DNA from: Halanaerobium sp. MA284_MarDTE_T2
Lineage (GTDB): Bacteria > Bacillota > Halanaerobiia > Halanaerobiales > Halanaerobiaceae
Assembly (NCBI RefSeq): GCF_003337245.1
Contig: NZ_QPJE01000001.1
Span: forward strand, 1-64,000
Reading direction: 5' to 3'
Length of the DNA stretch: 64,000 nucleotides
Shown: in pieces, positions 16,618-26,977 of the stretch
How positions within the stretch are numbered: the stretch's first letter is position 1
Layout: every line of letters begins with the position of its first letter
Translations under genes and position numbers: made by a program
Notes under the pieces: model-generated
What the model was told of the DNA's origin: nothing
Database searches by the model: none
The model's input: the letters and a program-made list of their open reading frames with translations, nothing else

Positions 16618-17609
16618 TGAGTGATAAAAAAAGAATTTTGACAGGTGATAGACCTACTGGCAAACTTCATTTAGGTCATTATGTAGGCAGTCTGAAAAAT
16701 AGAGTTGAGCTGCAGGAAAAATATGATACTTTTTTAATAGTGGCAGATGTGCAGGCTTTGACCACTAACTTTGATAGACCTGAACAGCTGAGTGAAGATC
16801 TCAGACAGGTTGTTAGGGATTATTTAGCCGCAGGTATTGATCCTGAAAAAACTATAATTTTTGTACAGTCAATGGTTCCAGAAATAGCTGAACTTACAGT
16901 TTATTTTTCAATGCTGGTTACAGTAAATCAGCTCCGACATAACCCGACTATAAAAACAGAAGCTGCCCAATATGGTTACAGTGATATGACATATGGATTT
17001 CTTGGGTATCCTGTCAGTCAGACTGCTGATATAACTTTTTGTAGAGCACATCTGGTACCTGTTGGTGAAGACCAGATACCGCATATAGAACAGGCAAGAA
17101 AAATTGTGCGTAAATTTAATAATTCTTACGGTAAAATTTTTCCAGAACCTGAGGCATTAATAAGCGATTTTCCAAGATTAATGGGACTTGATGGAAAAAG
17201 TAAAATGAGCAAAAGTTTGAATAATGCTATTTATTTATCAGATTCCAGTGATGAAATAAATAAAAAAATTATGCAGGCTAAAACCGATCCGGCCAGAATT
17301 CATAAAGATGATCCAGGTCATCCCGAAGTCTGCACAGTATTTCATTATCATCAGGCTTTTAATAAGGAAGAGGCAGATGAAATAGAAACACTCTGCAGGG
17401 CTGGGAAAATAGGCTGTGTTGAATGTAAAAAGAATCTGGCCGATAAATTAAATCAGCTTTTAGATCCGATGAGGGAGCGGAGAAAAAAATATATTAACAA
17501 TCCAGAATTGGTGGATCAAATTTTATTGAAAGGAACAGAAAAAGCTCGAATGGAAGCACAAAAAACCCTGAAAAAAGTGAGAAAAGCAATGAAAATTGAT
17601 TATTTTTAA
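16618..17609 (+). CDS. trpS: Tryptophanyl-tRNA synthetase
   Basis: TrpRS charges tRNA-Trp. The class I signatures are clear: TGKLHLGHYVG (HIGH-type) near the start and KSKMSKSLNN (KMSKS) in the middle. The frame is open upstream to 16422, but that extension crosses the structured region; the start ATG 16618 with GAAGGTGAT before it gives the normal N terminus MSDKKRILTGDRPTGK and 330 residues. No T-box precedes it, unlike many Firmicutes trpS genes; a different structured element occupies that position. Confidence 0.96.
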
Positions 17610-17657
17610 TTAATATAAGAATATTGGTTTAGATAATAAAGAAGGGAGAATTTTTAA

Positions 17658-18695
17658 ATGGCAGATTCTAAAAAAAATATAGCTTTAGTATTTGGTGGTA
17701 AATCTGCTGAACATAGAGTTTCTATACTTTCTGCTAGATCAGTTTTTAATGCTGTAGATAAGAGTAGATACAGTATAATACCTTTTGCTATTTCAAAAGA
17801 AGGAAAATGGATGTCTGAACATGATTCTTTTAATATTTTAGATTCAGATATTATGGAAGCTGTATCAGATAGCCAGGAAAAAATAATTTCATGTGAAATT
17901 ATAAGTCGTCTGCAGAATGACATAGATGCTGTATTTCCTGTGCTGCATGGACCATTTGGAGAAGACGGACGAATACAGGGGTTTTTTGAAATTTTAGATA
18001 TTCCATATGTTGGATGTGGTTTAACATCTTCAGCAGTTGGGATGGATAAGGAAATGATGAAAAAAATATTTTCGTATCAAAACCTTCCTCAGACAGATTA
18101 TATGGTGATAAGAGATTATGAATTTAATAAATTAGATAAAAAAATACTTTTTCAAAAAATCAGCAAAAAACTTGGACTGCCTTTTTTTGTAAAACCGGCC
18201 AATTTAGGTTCCAGTATTGGAATTTCTGTAGTAAAGCATAAAGGTGATTTTTTGGGAGCTTTTGAAGAAGGATTCAAATATGATAAAAAAATTATTGTAG
18301 AAAAAAAAGTTTCCGGAAGAGAAATTGAATGTGCTGTTTTAGGTTCTGCTGATAATATACAGGTATCTTCACCTGGAGAAATAATTTCTAAGCACAGCTT
18401 TTATGATTATAATGCTAAATATGAAGATTTTTCTACTTCATTAATTATACCTGCGGAGTTAGAAAAAAATTTATATGGTCAATTAAAGAGTGCGGCTGAA
18501 CAGGCTTTTAAAGCCATTGATGGTAAAGGACTGGCAAGAGTAGATTTTTTTATAGAGGATGGGAATATATTGATAAATGAAATAAATACAATGCCTGGTT
18601 TTACAAAATATAGTATGTATCCAAAATTATTTGAACATGATGGGATTTTGTATAAAGATTTAATAAGCAGGTTGATAGAAATCTCATTTACATAA
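17658..18695 (+). CDS. ddl: D-alanine--D-alanine ligase
   Basis: This ATP-grasp enzyme joins two D-alanines for peptidoglycan precursors used by MurF. Seen are LVFGGKSAEH at the N terminus, the nucleotide-binding KPANLGSSIGIS block and the metal-binding end NEINTMPGFTKYSMYP. The omega-loop reads SFYDYNAKY, whose tyrosine fits D-Ala-D-Ala rather than D-Ala-D-lactate synthesis. At 345 residues the length is normal. ATG 17658 follows AAGGGAG. It lies just upstream of dinB and the dcw cluster, which itself lacks ddl. Confidence 0.96.
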   Translation: MADSKKNIALVFGGKSAEHRVSILSARSVFNAVDKSRYSIIPFAISKEGKWMSEHDSFNILDSDIMEAVSDSQEKIISCEIISRLQNDIDAVFPVLHGPFGEDGRIQGFFEILDIPYVGCGLTSSAVGMDKEMMKKIFSYQNLPQTDYMVIRDYEFNKLDKKILFQKISKKLGLPFFVKPANLGSSIGISVVKHKGDFLGAFEEGFKYDKKIIVEKKVSGREIECAVLGSADNIQVSSPGEIISKHSFYDYNAKYEDFSTSLIIPAELEKNLYGQLKSAAEQAFKAIDGKGLARVDFFIEDGNILINEINTMPGFTKYSMYPKLFEHDGILYKDLISRLIEISFT

Positions 18696-18754
18696 AACTC
18701 TAAAATTTGATCTAATTTCAATATTATTAACTATATTATATGAGGAGAATAAAA

Positions 18755-19939
18755 ATGAATAATCTCCATATTATCCATGCTGATATGGATGCATTTTTTG
18801 CAGAAGTAGAAAGAATTGATAATCCCAAACTTGAAGGAAAGGCAGTTATTATAGGTGGTGTAGGATTAGGTGACAGAGGAGTTGTTTCTACAGCTTCTTA
18901 TGAAGCTCGCAAATATGGTGTTCATTCTGCAATGCCAATTGCAGCTGCTAAAAAGCTCTGTCCTGATGGAATATATTTACCTGCCAGACATAAAAGGTAT
19001 TCTCAGATGTCAGCAGAAATATTTGATATTTTAACTAAATATACGCCGCTGATTGAAAAAATATCTATTGATGAAGCATTTCTGGATATAAAAGGCTGTG
19101 AGAGATTATACGGGAAACCTCTGCAGATTGCAGAAAAGATAAAAAAAGAAGTTTACAGTCAGACAGGTCTCAAAATTTCTATTGGACTTTCAGTAAATAA
19201 ATTTTTGGCCAAATTGGCTTCAGATTTTGATAAACCTGATGGTTTAACTGTTGTTTCAGATGGGGATATAAAAACCTTTTTAAAAGATCTTCGTATTGAC
19301 AGTATCTGGGGGGTTGGCAGCAAATTCAAAAAAAGCCTTAATGAAATTGGGATTAATTATGTGAAAGATATCTGGCCTTATTCTTTAACTGAGCTTGAAA
19401 ATTTATTTGGAAAATCCGGGGTAAAACTATACTATTTATCCAGAGGGATAGATGAAAGAAAAGTAGAGGTAAGAAATGAAATTAAATCAGTCAGTCATGA
19501 AGAAACATTTTTTGATAATGTAAGTGATTATTCGGAAATAATGGCATATTTATTTAAATTAAGTGAAAAAGTTTCTTTTAGATTGAGAGAAAATAATTTT
19601 TATGGGAAAATTATTTTTGTAAAAATTAGATATGATAACTTCAGTACTGTTAGCAGACAGATGAGTTTTAAGAGATCTTTTAATAGTACTGATGAAATTT
19701 ATAAATTTTCCAAAAAATTAATTGATGACAATAATCTGGTGGATAAAGAAATTCGACTTTTAGGTGTTGGAGTAAGCGGTTTGGTGGATGAGAATAAAAG
19801 GCAGTTAAATTTGTTTGAAAATAATAAAAAAAACAATGAGAAACGGGATTTAGATAAAATTGTTGATGATTTGAAGCGTAAATATGGTTTTAATAGTATT
19901 TCTAAAGCAAGAAAACTTTTTATAAAAGATAAAAAATAA
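18755..19939 (+). CDS. dinB: DNA polymerase IV (Y-family)
   Basis: A translesion polymerase: DMDAFFAEVE near residue 8 and SIDEAFLDI near 105 carry the catalytic acidic residues, and the thumb and little-finger regions follow. Near the C terminus, RQLNLFE matches the sliding-clamp binding motif. The upstream in-frame ATG 18740 overlaps the GAGGAG ribosome site, so ATG 18755 is the start (394 residues). A terminator follows. Confidence 0.95.
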   Translation: MNNLHIIHADMDAFFAEVERIDNPKLEGKAVIIGGVGLGDRGVVSTASYEARKYGVHSAMPIAAAKKLCPDGIYLPARHKRYSQMSAEIFDILTKYTPLIEKISIDEAFLDIKGCERLYGKPLQIAEKIKKEVYSQTGLKISIGLSVNKFLAKLASDFDKPDGLTVVSDGDIKTFLKDLRIDSIWGVGSKFKKSLNEIGINYVKDIWPYSLTELENLFGKSGVKLYYLSRGIDERKVEVRNEIKSVSHEETFFDNVSDYSEIMAYLFKLSEKVSFRLRENNFYGKIIFVKIRYDNFSTVSRQMSFKRSFNSTDEIYKFSKKLIDDNNLVDKEIRLLGVGVSGLVDENKRQLNLFENNKKNNEKRDLDKIVDDLKRKYGFNSISKARKLFIKDKK

Positions 19940-19957
19940 TAATTTTTTCATCTATTG

Positions 19958-19989
19958 CCACCTGTAGACAAAAACAGGTGGTTTCTTTT
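19958..19989 (+). terminator. Terminator after dinB
   Basis: CCACCTGT (19958-19965) and ACAGGTGG (19974-19981) form a perfect stem, followed by TTTCTTTT. It isolates the dcw cluster from upstream transcription. Confidence 0.87.
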
Positions 19990-20052
19990 ATGTTTAAAAA
20001 AATTGTATTTTCATAAAGGAATAATTTGTTTTATGTAGAATAAAGTTATTAA

Positions 20053-20087
20053 GTGGTAGATAGTGGTGTTAAAGGGTGTAAAGTGGG
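20053..20087 (+). promoter_or_regulatory. MraZ operator: four GTGG-type repeats at 10-base period
   Basis: GTGGTAG (20053), GTGGTGT (20063), AGGGTGT (20073) and GTGGGGA (20083) recur exactly every ten bases immediately before mraZ. MraZ proteins bind helically phased repeats of this kind upstream of their own gene and control the division operon. The third repeat is degenerate. The -10/-35 elements are not clear; TAGAAT at 20036-20041 is a candidate -10. Confidence 0.75.
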
Positions 20088-20098
20088 GAAGTGATATT

Positions 20099-20530
20099 AT
20101 GTTTATGGGTGAATATACTCACAGTATGGACACTAAAGGAAGATTAATTATTCCTTCAAAACTGCGGGAAGATCTTACAGAAAAGTTTGTTATCACAAGA
20201 GGTCTTGATAACTGCCTGTTTTTATATCCTCTTCCTGAGTGGAATACTCTTGAAGAAAAATTAATATCACTACCTATGACAAGTAAAAACGCCAGAAATT
20301 TTGTTAGATTTTTCTTTTCTGGTGCTAGTGAATGTGAGCTGGATAAACAGGGGCGGATTTCCCTTCCCTCAAATTTAAGAGATTATGCGGATTTTGAACA
20401 TGAAATTGTTATAATTGGACTTGCAAATAGAATAGAGTTATGGGCAAAAGAAAAATGGGACAGCTATATGAATGAAGTGGAAAACTCTTATGAAGATATA
20501 GCAGATGCAATGGAAGAACTCGGAATTTAA
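20099..20530 (+). CDS. mraZ: Transcriptional regulator MraZ
   Basis: MraZ is a ring-forming AbrB-like DNA-binding protein that represses the dcw cluster. Both half-repeats are seen: [15 protein letters not shown] near residue 10 and [17 protein letters not shown] near residue 82. An in-frame GTG lies further upstream at 20063, within the operator repeats; ATG 20099 gives the family N terminus MFMGEY and 143 residues, with GGGGAAGTG as ribosome site. It is the first gene of a run that continues to ftsZ. Confidence 0.95.
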   Translation: MFMGEYTHSMDTKGRLIIPSKLREDLTEKFVITRGLDNCLFLYPLPEWNTLEEKLISLPMTSKNARNFVRFFFSGASECELDKQGRISLPSNLRDYADFEHEIVIIGLANRIELWAKEKWDSYMNEVENSYEDIADAMEELGI

Positions 20531-20541
20531 AGGAGCTAAAT

Positions 20542-21474
20542 ATGGATTATATACACAAACCAGTACTGTTAGAAAAAAGCATTGAGCTTTTAAATATAAA
20601 AAAAGATGGGATATATTTTGATGGTACACTTGGAAGAGGTGGCCACAGTAGAGAAATTTTAAAGCATCTTTCAGATAAAGGCAGACTGATTTCTGTTGAT
20701 AGAGACTTAACAGCAGTAAAGGCTGTTAAAGAAAAATTTATAAATGAAGATAAAATAATTATTGAACATGGAAATTTTTTGGATATAGATCTGATATTAA
20801 AAAAAAATAATATTAAAAAAGTTGATGGAATTTTACTTGATTTGGGAGTTTCTTCACCACAGCTGGATAATGCAGATAGAGGCTTTAGTTATAATAAAGA
20901 TGGACCACTTGACATGAGAATGAATAAAAATCAGAATAAAACAGCAGCAGATATATTAAACAGCTATAGTGAAGATAAACTCAGCAAAATTATCAGCAGA
21001 TATGGTGAGGAAAATTGGGCAGCAAGGATAGCTGAGTTTATTGTAAAAGCAAGAAAAAAGAAAAAAATCGAAAGAACATCAGAACTGGTAGAAATTATAA
21101 AGGCTGCTGTACCGGCATCTGCAAGGCGAAGTGGAGGCCATCCAGCAAGAAGAACGTTTCAGGCAGTAAGGATTGAGACTAATAATGAACTTAAACAGCT
21201 GGAAAAAATGATAGAGAAATCTATCTTATATTTAAATAAGAAAGGCAGAATCTGCATTATTAGTTTTCATTCTCTAGAGGACAGGATTGTTAAACATACT
21301 TTTAGAGAATTAGCAAAAGACTGCACATGCCCGCCGGATTTTCCAATTTGTGTTTGTGATAAAAAATCCGAAGTAAAAGTAATAACAAAAAAACCAGTTA
21401 CTGCAGATAAAAGTGAATTGGAAGAAAATCCTAGAGCGAGAAGCGCAAAATTAAGAGCTGCAGAGAAGAAGTGA
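20542..21474 (+). CDS. rsmH: 16S rRNA (cytosine-1402-N4)-methyltransferase
   Basis: RsmH (MraW) methylates C1402 in the ribosomal P site using SAM. Key segments are [15 protein letters not shown] (SAM site), [12 protein letters not shown] and the C-terminal [12 protein letters not shown] and [12 protein letters not shown]. The 310-residue length is normal. It starts 12 bases after mraZ behind AAAGGAG, in the conserved dcw order. Confidence 0.97.
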   Translation: MDYIHKPVLLEKSIELLNIKKDGIYFDGTLGRGGHSREILKHLSDKGRLISVDRDLTAVKAVKEKFINEDKIIIEHGNFLDIDLILKKNNIKKVDGILLDLGVSSPQLDNADRGFSYNKDGPLDMRMNKNQNKTAADILNSYSEDKLSKIISRYGEENWAARIAEFIVKARKKKKIERTSELVEIIKAAVPASARRSGGHPARRTFQAVRIETNNELKQLEKMIEKSILYLNKKGRICIISFHSLEDRIVKHTFRELAKDCTCPPDFPICVCDKKSEVKVITKKPVTADKSELEENPRARSAKLRAAEKK

Positions 21475-21491
21475 GATAAGGAGCTGATAAG

Positions 21492-21968
21492 ATGTATAAT
21501 AGTGCAGAAAATTTTTATAATTCGAATAGTGGTTCCAAATCTTCATCGGGAAATAAATTATATGCGAGCTCTGATTTAAGGAAAAAAATATTTGCAGGTA
21601 TTTATATATTTACATTATTTCTAGTTGGTACAATGTTCATTATTTATATTGGGCAAATTTTAAAAATAAATCAGTATAATTATCAAATTTTGGAACTGGA
21701 AGATAAGCTTTCACAGCTGGAAGAAAATAATGAAGAACTGCAGATTAAATTGGCTTCGGAAACTTCTCTTGATAAAATTGAGAAAACAGCCAGAAACAGA
21801 TTACATATGGTTGAGGCAGAAAAAAGAACTATTGTTTTTTATAATAATAGACAGATTGAAAAAACACAATTTGTTGCAAATATTCCAGAAGAAAGGTTTT
21901 TTATTGCTAGAATATATGATAAAATTGTAGAAAGATTAGTTAAAGTACAGGCTAAATCACCTGAATAG
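21492..21968 (+). CDS. ftsL: Cell division protein FtsL-like
   Basis: A 158-residue bitopic protein: a serine/asparagine-rich cytoplasmic N terminus, one membrane helix at about 37-57, then a coiled coil (LELEDKLSQLEENNEELQ) that ends in the NRLHMVEAEKR segment typical of FtsL/DivIC proteins. It joins the divisome around FtsW and FtsI. Sequence conservation in this family is low; the assignment leans on topology and on the position between rsmH and the transpeptidase gene. Confidence 0.88.
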   Translation: MYNSAENFYNSNSGSKSSSGNKLYASSDLRKKIFAGIYIFTLFLVGTMFIIYIGQILKINQYNYQILELEDKLSQLEENNEELQIKLASETSLDKIEKTARNRLHMVEAEKRTIVFYNNRQIEKTQFVANIPEERFFIARIYDKIVERLVKVQAKSPE

Positions 21969-21979
21969 GGGGATTAAAT

Positions 21980-24055
21980 TTGCTTCAAGAAAAAAATACC
22001 ATTCGAAATAGAATTTTATTTTTCTTTATTTTTCTTTTTATAATTTTTATCCTGCTGTCTTTGAGACTGGTCTGGATACAGGTTATTAATAGTGCTGAAT
22101 ATCAGCATAAAGCTTTAAACCAGCGTGTTAAAGAATCAATTGTAAATGCAAAAAGAGGTATAATCTATGATAAATCCGGCAGAAAATTGGCAGTTACCCT
22201 TCCGGGTAAGACTGTGGTTGCTCTGCCGGATAATATTATCAATCCGGAAAAAACAGCAGAAAAACTTTCTGAAATGCTCAATGTAGAATATAAAACAATC
22301 TATCGAAGAATTACCGGTGATGCAAGTGCAGTTTTTTTAAAAAGAAAAATAGATGAAAATCTATATAAAAAATTATTATCAGAAGATATTAAAGGTATTA
22401 CATTTACTGACGAAAATCGTAGATACTATCCGGAATCTGAATTTGCATCACACATTGTGGGGTTTGTCGGGATAGATAACAATGGCTTGAATGGTATAGA
22501 ATTATCTTATGATAAGTATTTAAATGGAAATCCAGGTAAAGTTTTAATTGAAAAAGATGCTACAGGCAAAATAATCCCAGATGGAATTATCGAAACAGTA
22601 CCTACCAGAGATGGATCAAATATAGTTTTAACTCTTGATCATGTTATTCAGTATATTGCCGAAAGAGAATTAAAAAATGCTGAAAATCAGTTTGATTTTT
22701 CCGGGGGTTCTATTATAGTTATGAATCCCAATAGTGGTGATATACTTGCAATGGCAAACACCCCCAATTTTAATCCAAATAATTTTTCCAAATACCCTCA
22801 AAAAAGCTGGCGAAATAGGGCTATTACAGATGTTTTTGAACCAGGATCAACTTTTAAAATTATTACAACTGCTAGTGCACTTGAAGAAGGAGTTGTTTCT
22901 GAAAATGATAATTTAACATGTCCGGGCTTTGTATATGTGGGTGGAGAAAAAATAAACTGCTGGAAAACATACGGACACGGAGAGGAAACTTTTGCTGAAG
23001 TTGTTAAAAATTCCTGCAATCCTGGCTTTGTTGATGTTGGATTGAAATTGGGAAAAAATGATTTTTATTCATATATACGTGCTTTTGGATTTGGAAGTCA
23101 GACAGGTATAAAACTTCCTGGTGAAGCTTTTGGAATTATTCCTGACTACAGCAGGATAAATTCTGTAGAACTGGCTACTTTTTCATTTGGGCACGGTCTT
23201 TCTGTAACACCCATACAGCTGATATCAGCAGTTTCTGCTGTTGCAAATGGGGGAAAACTAATGCAGCCAAGGCTGGTAAAGGAGATTTTAGATGAAGATG
23301 GTAATATAATTTTAAAAAATGAGCCTGCTGCTGTTAGAAGAGTAATATCAGAAGAAACCTCAAGAAAAACGAGAGAACTTTTAACACAGGTTGTAGAACA
23401 GGGTACGGGAAAACAGGCTGCCATAGAAGGATATAAAATTGCAGGAAAAACAGGTACAGCAAAGCATTACAATAAAGATATTTATGATTCTTCTTTTATT
23501 GGTATGCTTCCCGCGGAGAAGCCTGAACTTGTTATTCTTGTTGTACTTTATGATGTAGATGGAAAGACTTATTATGGAAGCCAAACTGCTGCACCAGTTT
23601 TTAAAAATTTGACTGAAGACATAATAAGATATTTAGACTTAAAGCCAAATAAAGACGAAAATATAAAAGAAATAAATAAAAATAAAAAGAGAGTTATTTT
23701 ACCAGATGTTAGAGGTATGAACTTTAACTCCGCGGAAGAAATGTTGAGAAATAAAGGATTTAATGTTAAACTTATTGGTGAAAATAATATTGTTAAAGAC
23801 CAGCTTCCTAAAGTGGGAAGTAATGTTAATTCTGCTTCCACAGTCTGGCTGTTTGCTGGTGAAGTACCCGAAGAATATTCTCATCCGATAACTGTGCCAG
23901 ATTTTAGAGGTTTAAATGCGTCTGAAGCTGTGAGGCAGGCAGAAGAACTTGGCCTTAATGTTGTTCTCAGTGGATCAGGTAAAGTAATTGGTCAATCTGT
24001 TTATCCAGGCAGAAGAATAGAGATAGATAGAAATATTAAGTTGAAATTGAGATAA
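21980..24055 (+). CDS. ftsI: Class B penicillin-binding protein with two PASTA domains (FtsI/SpoVD/PbpB type)
   Basis: This septal peptidoglycan transpeptidase has one N-terminal membrane anchor (about residues 10-32), a dimerisation domain and the transpeptidase with the motifs STFK (in EPGSTFKII), SCN (in KNSCNPGF) and KTG (in AGKTGTAKHY). Two C-terminal PASTA domains follow (ILPDVRGMNFNSAEEML and VPDFRGLNASEAVRQAEE), giving 691 residues. The start is TTG 21980 behind GGGGGAT. Only one such gene lies here; spore formers often have a pbpB/spoVD pair, so the single copy probably serves vegetative division. Confidence 0.95.
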   Translation: MLQEKNTIRNRILFFFIFLFIIFILLSLRLVWIQVINSAEYQHKALNQRVKESIVNAKRGIIYDKSGRKLAVTLPGKTVVALPDNIINPEKTAEKLSEMLNVEYKTIYRRITGDASAVFLKRKIDENLYKKLLSEDIKGITFTDENRRYYPESEFASHIVGFVGIDNNGLNGIELSYDKYLNGNPGKVLIEKDATGKIIPDGIIETVPTRDGSNIVLTLDHVIQYIAERELKNAENQFDFSGGSIIVMNPNSGDILAMANTPNFNPNNFSKYPQKSWRNRAITDVFEPGSTFKIITTASALEEGVVSENDNLTCPGFVYVGGEKINCWKTYGHGEETFAEVVKNSCNPGFVDVGLKLGKNDFYSYIRAFGFGSQTGIKLPGEAFGIIPDYSRINSVELATFSFGHGLSVTPIQLISAVSAVANGGKLMQPRLVKEILDEDGNIILKNEPAAVRRVISEETSRKTRELLTQVVEQGTGKQAAIEGYKIAGKTGTAKHYNKDIYDSSFIGMLPAEKPELVILVVLYDVDGKTYYGSQTAAPVFKNLTEDIIRYLDLKPNKDENIKEINKNKKRVILPDVRGMNFNSAEEMLRNKGFNVKLIGENNIVKDQLPKVGSNVNSASTVWLFAGEVPEEYSHPITVPDFRGLNASEAVRQAEELGLNVVLSGSGKVIGQSVYPGRRIEIDRNIKLKLR

Positions 24056-24108
24056 TAAATCATAAATTTGTAAAATAGTAAAAATAATTTAATATTATGG
24101 AGGTTAAA

Positions 24109-25581
24109 ATGAATTTAAAACTATTAATTGATGACATAAAAGTTGAATTTATAAAAGGTAATCTAAATAAAGAGATATCCGATATTAAATATGATTCCAG
24201 AGCTGTAAAAAAAAATGATTTATTTGCAGCCATTAGTGGATTTAAAACAGATGGACACTTTTATATTGATGATGCTTTAAATAATGGTGCTACAGCTGTG
24301 CTGATAGAAAAAGAATTACAGCATTATCATACTGGTATAACATATATAAAAGTAGATAACAGCAGAAAAATTATGGCTCTGCTGGCCAGAAAATTATTTA
24401 ATAATCCGACAGATAAGATTGATTTAATCGGAATAACAGGAACTAATGGCAAAACAACTACATCTTTTATAATATATAACCTGCTGAAAGATGCTGGGTA
24501 TAAAGTTGGCCTGATTGGAACTATTAAAAATATTGTATCTAGCTCACTGGTATTGGAATCGGAACATACAACTCCAGAATCTGTGGACCTTTACAGATAT
24601 TTTAATGAAATGATTTCAGATGGATTTGATAAGGCTGTAATGGAAGTTTCTTCACATGCTATCGATTTATTTAGAATAGAAGGTATGAGATTTAAAACTG
24701 CTGTTTTTACTAACTTAACCCCAGAACATCTTGATTATCATATTAATCTTGAAAATTACAGAGAAGTAAAGAGCAGGTTGTTTACCATGCTTAAGCCAAA
24801 TGGATTTGCTGTGTTAAATAAAGATGACAGTACTTCGGATTATATTCTTGATAAAATAGAAGGTGAATCTTTTACTTATTCAATTAATGACAGCAGCAGT
24901 GATCTTTATACAGAAAACTACTCTTCTGATCTGGAGGGATTAAGTTTTACAACAGCAGGACTTTTTATGGGACAATTTAGCTTAAAATTGAGCGGTATTT
25001 TTAATATATACAATTCACTTGCTGCTATTTTGAGTGTTAGACAGCTTGGAATAGATACAGATATTATTAAACAATCACTAAAAACAATGGAAGCAGTACC
25101 TGGTAGATTTGAAAAAATTATTGAAGGACAGAAATTTGATGTTGTAGTTGATTTTGCACATACTCCTGATGGGATGGAAAATGTTCTTAGGGCTGTAAGT
25201 AAAATGGCAAAAAAAAGAATAATTGTTGTTTTTGGCTGTGGTGGGGATCGTGATAAAAGCAAGAGACCTGTTATGGGCAGTATTGCTGCTGAATATGCTG
25301 ATATAGTTATCATTACAAATGACAATCCAAGAAATGAATCTGCTGGTCAGATAATCGATGAAATTGCTGGCGGATTTTTAGAGAAAGAAAAGGTAGATTA
25401 TTACAAAATTCAGGATCGAAAAAAGGCAATTTATAAAGCAGTTGATCTGGCTGAAGACGATGATTTTGTAATTATACTGGGGAAAGGGCATGAAAACAGA
25501 CAAATTTTTTCTGACAGAGTAATAGAACTTGATGATAGAAAAGCTGCTCGAGAAGCTATTCGATATCTGAAGGGAGTTTAA
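24109..25581 (+). CDS. murE: UDP-MurNAc-L-alanyl-D-glutamate--2,6-diaminopimelate ligase
   Basis: MurE adds the third stem-peptide residue. It shows GITGTNGKTTTSF (ATP site) and, decisively, DNPR in ITNDNPRNES, the motif that selects meso-diaminopimelate rather than lysine. The wall is therefore DAP type. ATG 24097 is part of the ATGGAGGT ribosome site; ATG 24109 is preferred (491 residues). It stops one base before the murF ATG. Confidence 0.97.
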   Translation: MNLKLLIDDIKVEFIKGNLNKEISDIKYDSRAVKKNDLFAAISGFKTDGHFYIDDALNNGATAVLIEKELQHYHTGITYIKVDNSRKIMALLARKLFNNPTDKIDLIGITGTNGKTTTSFIIYNLLKDAGYKVGLIGTIKNIVSSSLVLESEHTTPESVDLYRYFNEMISDGFDKAVMEVSSHAIDLFRIEGMRFKTAVFTNLTPEHLDYHINLENYREVKSRLFTMLKPNGFAVLNKDDSTSDYILDKIEGESFTYSINDSSSDLYTENYSSDLEGLSFTTAGLFMGQFSLKLSGIFNIYNSLAAILSVRQLGIDTDIIKQSLKTMEAVPGRFEKIIEGQKFDVVVDFAHTPDGMENVLRAVSKMAKKRIIVVFGCGGDRDKSKRPVMGSIAAEYADIVIITNDNPRNESAGQIIDEIAGGFLEKEKVDYYKIQDRKKAIYKAVDLAEDDDFVIILGKGHENRQIFSDRVIELDDRKAAREAIRYLKGV

Positions 25582-25582
25582 T

Positions 25583-26977
25583 ATGCAGGAATTAAATATA
25601 CGGCAGATAAAAGAAGCTGTAAATGGTAAGATAATACAGGGGAATCCTAAATCACTTATTACTGATATATCTATTGACAGCAGGGAAGTTATGCCTGGAG
25701 ATCTATTTATCCCTATCATTGGTAAAAATAATGATGGTCATAATTTTATAGAAGAGGCTGTAGATAATGGAGCTGAGGCGGTAATTGTAGATAGAGCAGT
25801 GAAATCTTATCCTCATTTAGCAATAATTTTAGTTAAAGATACTACATGTGCACTGCAGGACCTGGCTCATTATTATAGAATGAGATTTTTTGATTTAGAG
25901 GTTATAGGAGTTACTGGAAGTGCGGGTAAAACTACCAGTAAAGATATGATCGCGGCAGTTATCTCAGAAAAATATGACGTTTTGAAAACTGGAGGCAATT
26001 ATAATAATCACATTGGCTTACCGTTAACTTTATTTAAATTAAGTGGAAAAGAAGACTTTGCTGTTTTGGAAATGGGTATGAGTGGTCTTGGGGAGATAAA
26101 ATTATTATCCAGTATTGCTTTCCCTAAATACGGTGTTGTTACAAATGTTGGGCCAGCACATTTAAAACAGTTAGGATCAGTTACAAAAATTGCTGAAGCC
26201 AAAAGTGAACTTATAGAATCTCTGCCTAAAGATGGAATTGCTTTTTTAAATTATGATGATAATAATACAAGAAAAATGGCAGCAAATTTTTCAGGCAGAA
26301 CTGTATTTTTTGGCTGTCAGGCTGGTGCTGATTATCAGGTAATAAAATCAGAATATATTATTAAGGAAAGCAGACATTATTTTACTGTACTAAACTCCAA
26401 TAAAAAATATATTTTTTATTTAAGAAAACCGGGCCAGCATAATATATATAATGCTCTTCCTGCTGTAGCAATTGGTTTTGAGCTGGGCTTAAGTAAGAAA
26501 GAAATACAAAATGGATTAAATAGGGTTAAATATTCTCCTTTGAGAATGGATATTTTTGAACTGAAAAATAAATCAATAATTATTAATGATACATATAATG
26601 CCAATCCCCTTTCTATGCGGGCTGCACTTGATGTATTATCTGATTTAAAGGGAAAAAGGAAAATTGCTGTGTTGGGTGGAATGCTGGAGCTTGGAGAAAG
26701 AACCCGTTCAGCACATCTAAGAATTGGCGATTATCTTTACCAGCAGAATTATGATATACTACTGACTGTTGGACACCCTGCTGATATTATTGCTGAAGGA
26801 GCTTTAGAAGCAGGCATGTATGAAGATAATGTTATCTTATGTTCTGGAAATAGAGAAACAGCCGAACATCTTCTGCACATTATATCAGCAGATGATTTAA
26901 TTCTTATTAAAGGATCAAGAGCAAATAAAATGGAAGAAATTGTTGATATATTGAGAGAGCAGGAGGAGCAGAACTGA
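25583..26977 (+). CDS. murF: UDP-MurNAc-tripeptide--D-alanyl-D-alanine ligase
   Basis: MurF attaches D-Ala-D-Ala, the Ddl product, to the UDP-MurNAc-tripeptide. The ATP loop is GVTGSAGKTTSKDM, and the central domain has LEMGMSGLGEI and INDTYNANPLSMRAAL, as expected. The 464 residues are a normal length. Its last base is the first base of mraY, implying translational coupling. Confidence 0.97.
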   Translation: MQELNIRQIKEAVNGKIIQGNPKSLITDISIDSREVMPGDLFIPIIGKNNDGHNFIEEAVDNGAEAVIVDRAVKSYPHLAIILVKDTTCALQDLAHYYRMRFFDLEVIGVTGSAGKTTSKDMIAAVISEKYDVLKTGGNYNNHIGLPLTLFKLSGKEDFAVLEMGMSGLGEIKLLSSIAFPKYGVVTNVGPAHLKQLGSVTKIAEAKSELIESLPKDGIAFLNYDDNNTRKMAANFSGRTVFFGCQAGADYQVIKSEYIIKESRHYFTVLNSNKKYIFYLRKPGQHNIYNALPAVAIGFELGLSKKEIQNGLNRVKYSPLRMDIFELKNKSIIINDTYNANPLSMRAALDVLSDLKGKRKIAVLGGMLELGERTRSAHLRIGDYLYQQNYDILLTVGHPADIIAEGALEAGMYEDNVILCSGNRETAEHLLHIISADDLILIKGSRANKMEEIVDILREQEEQN

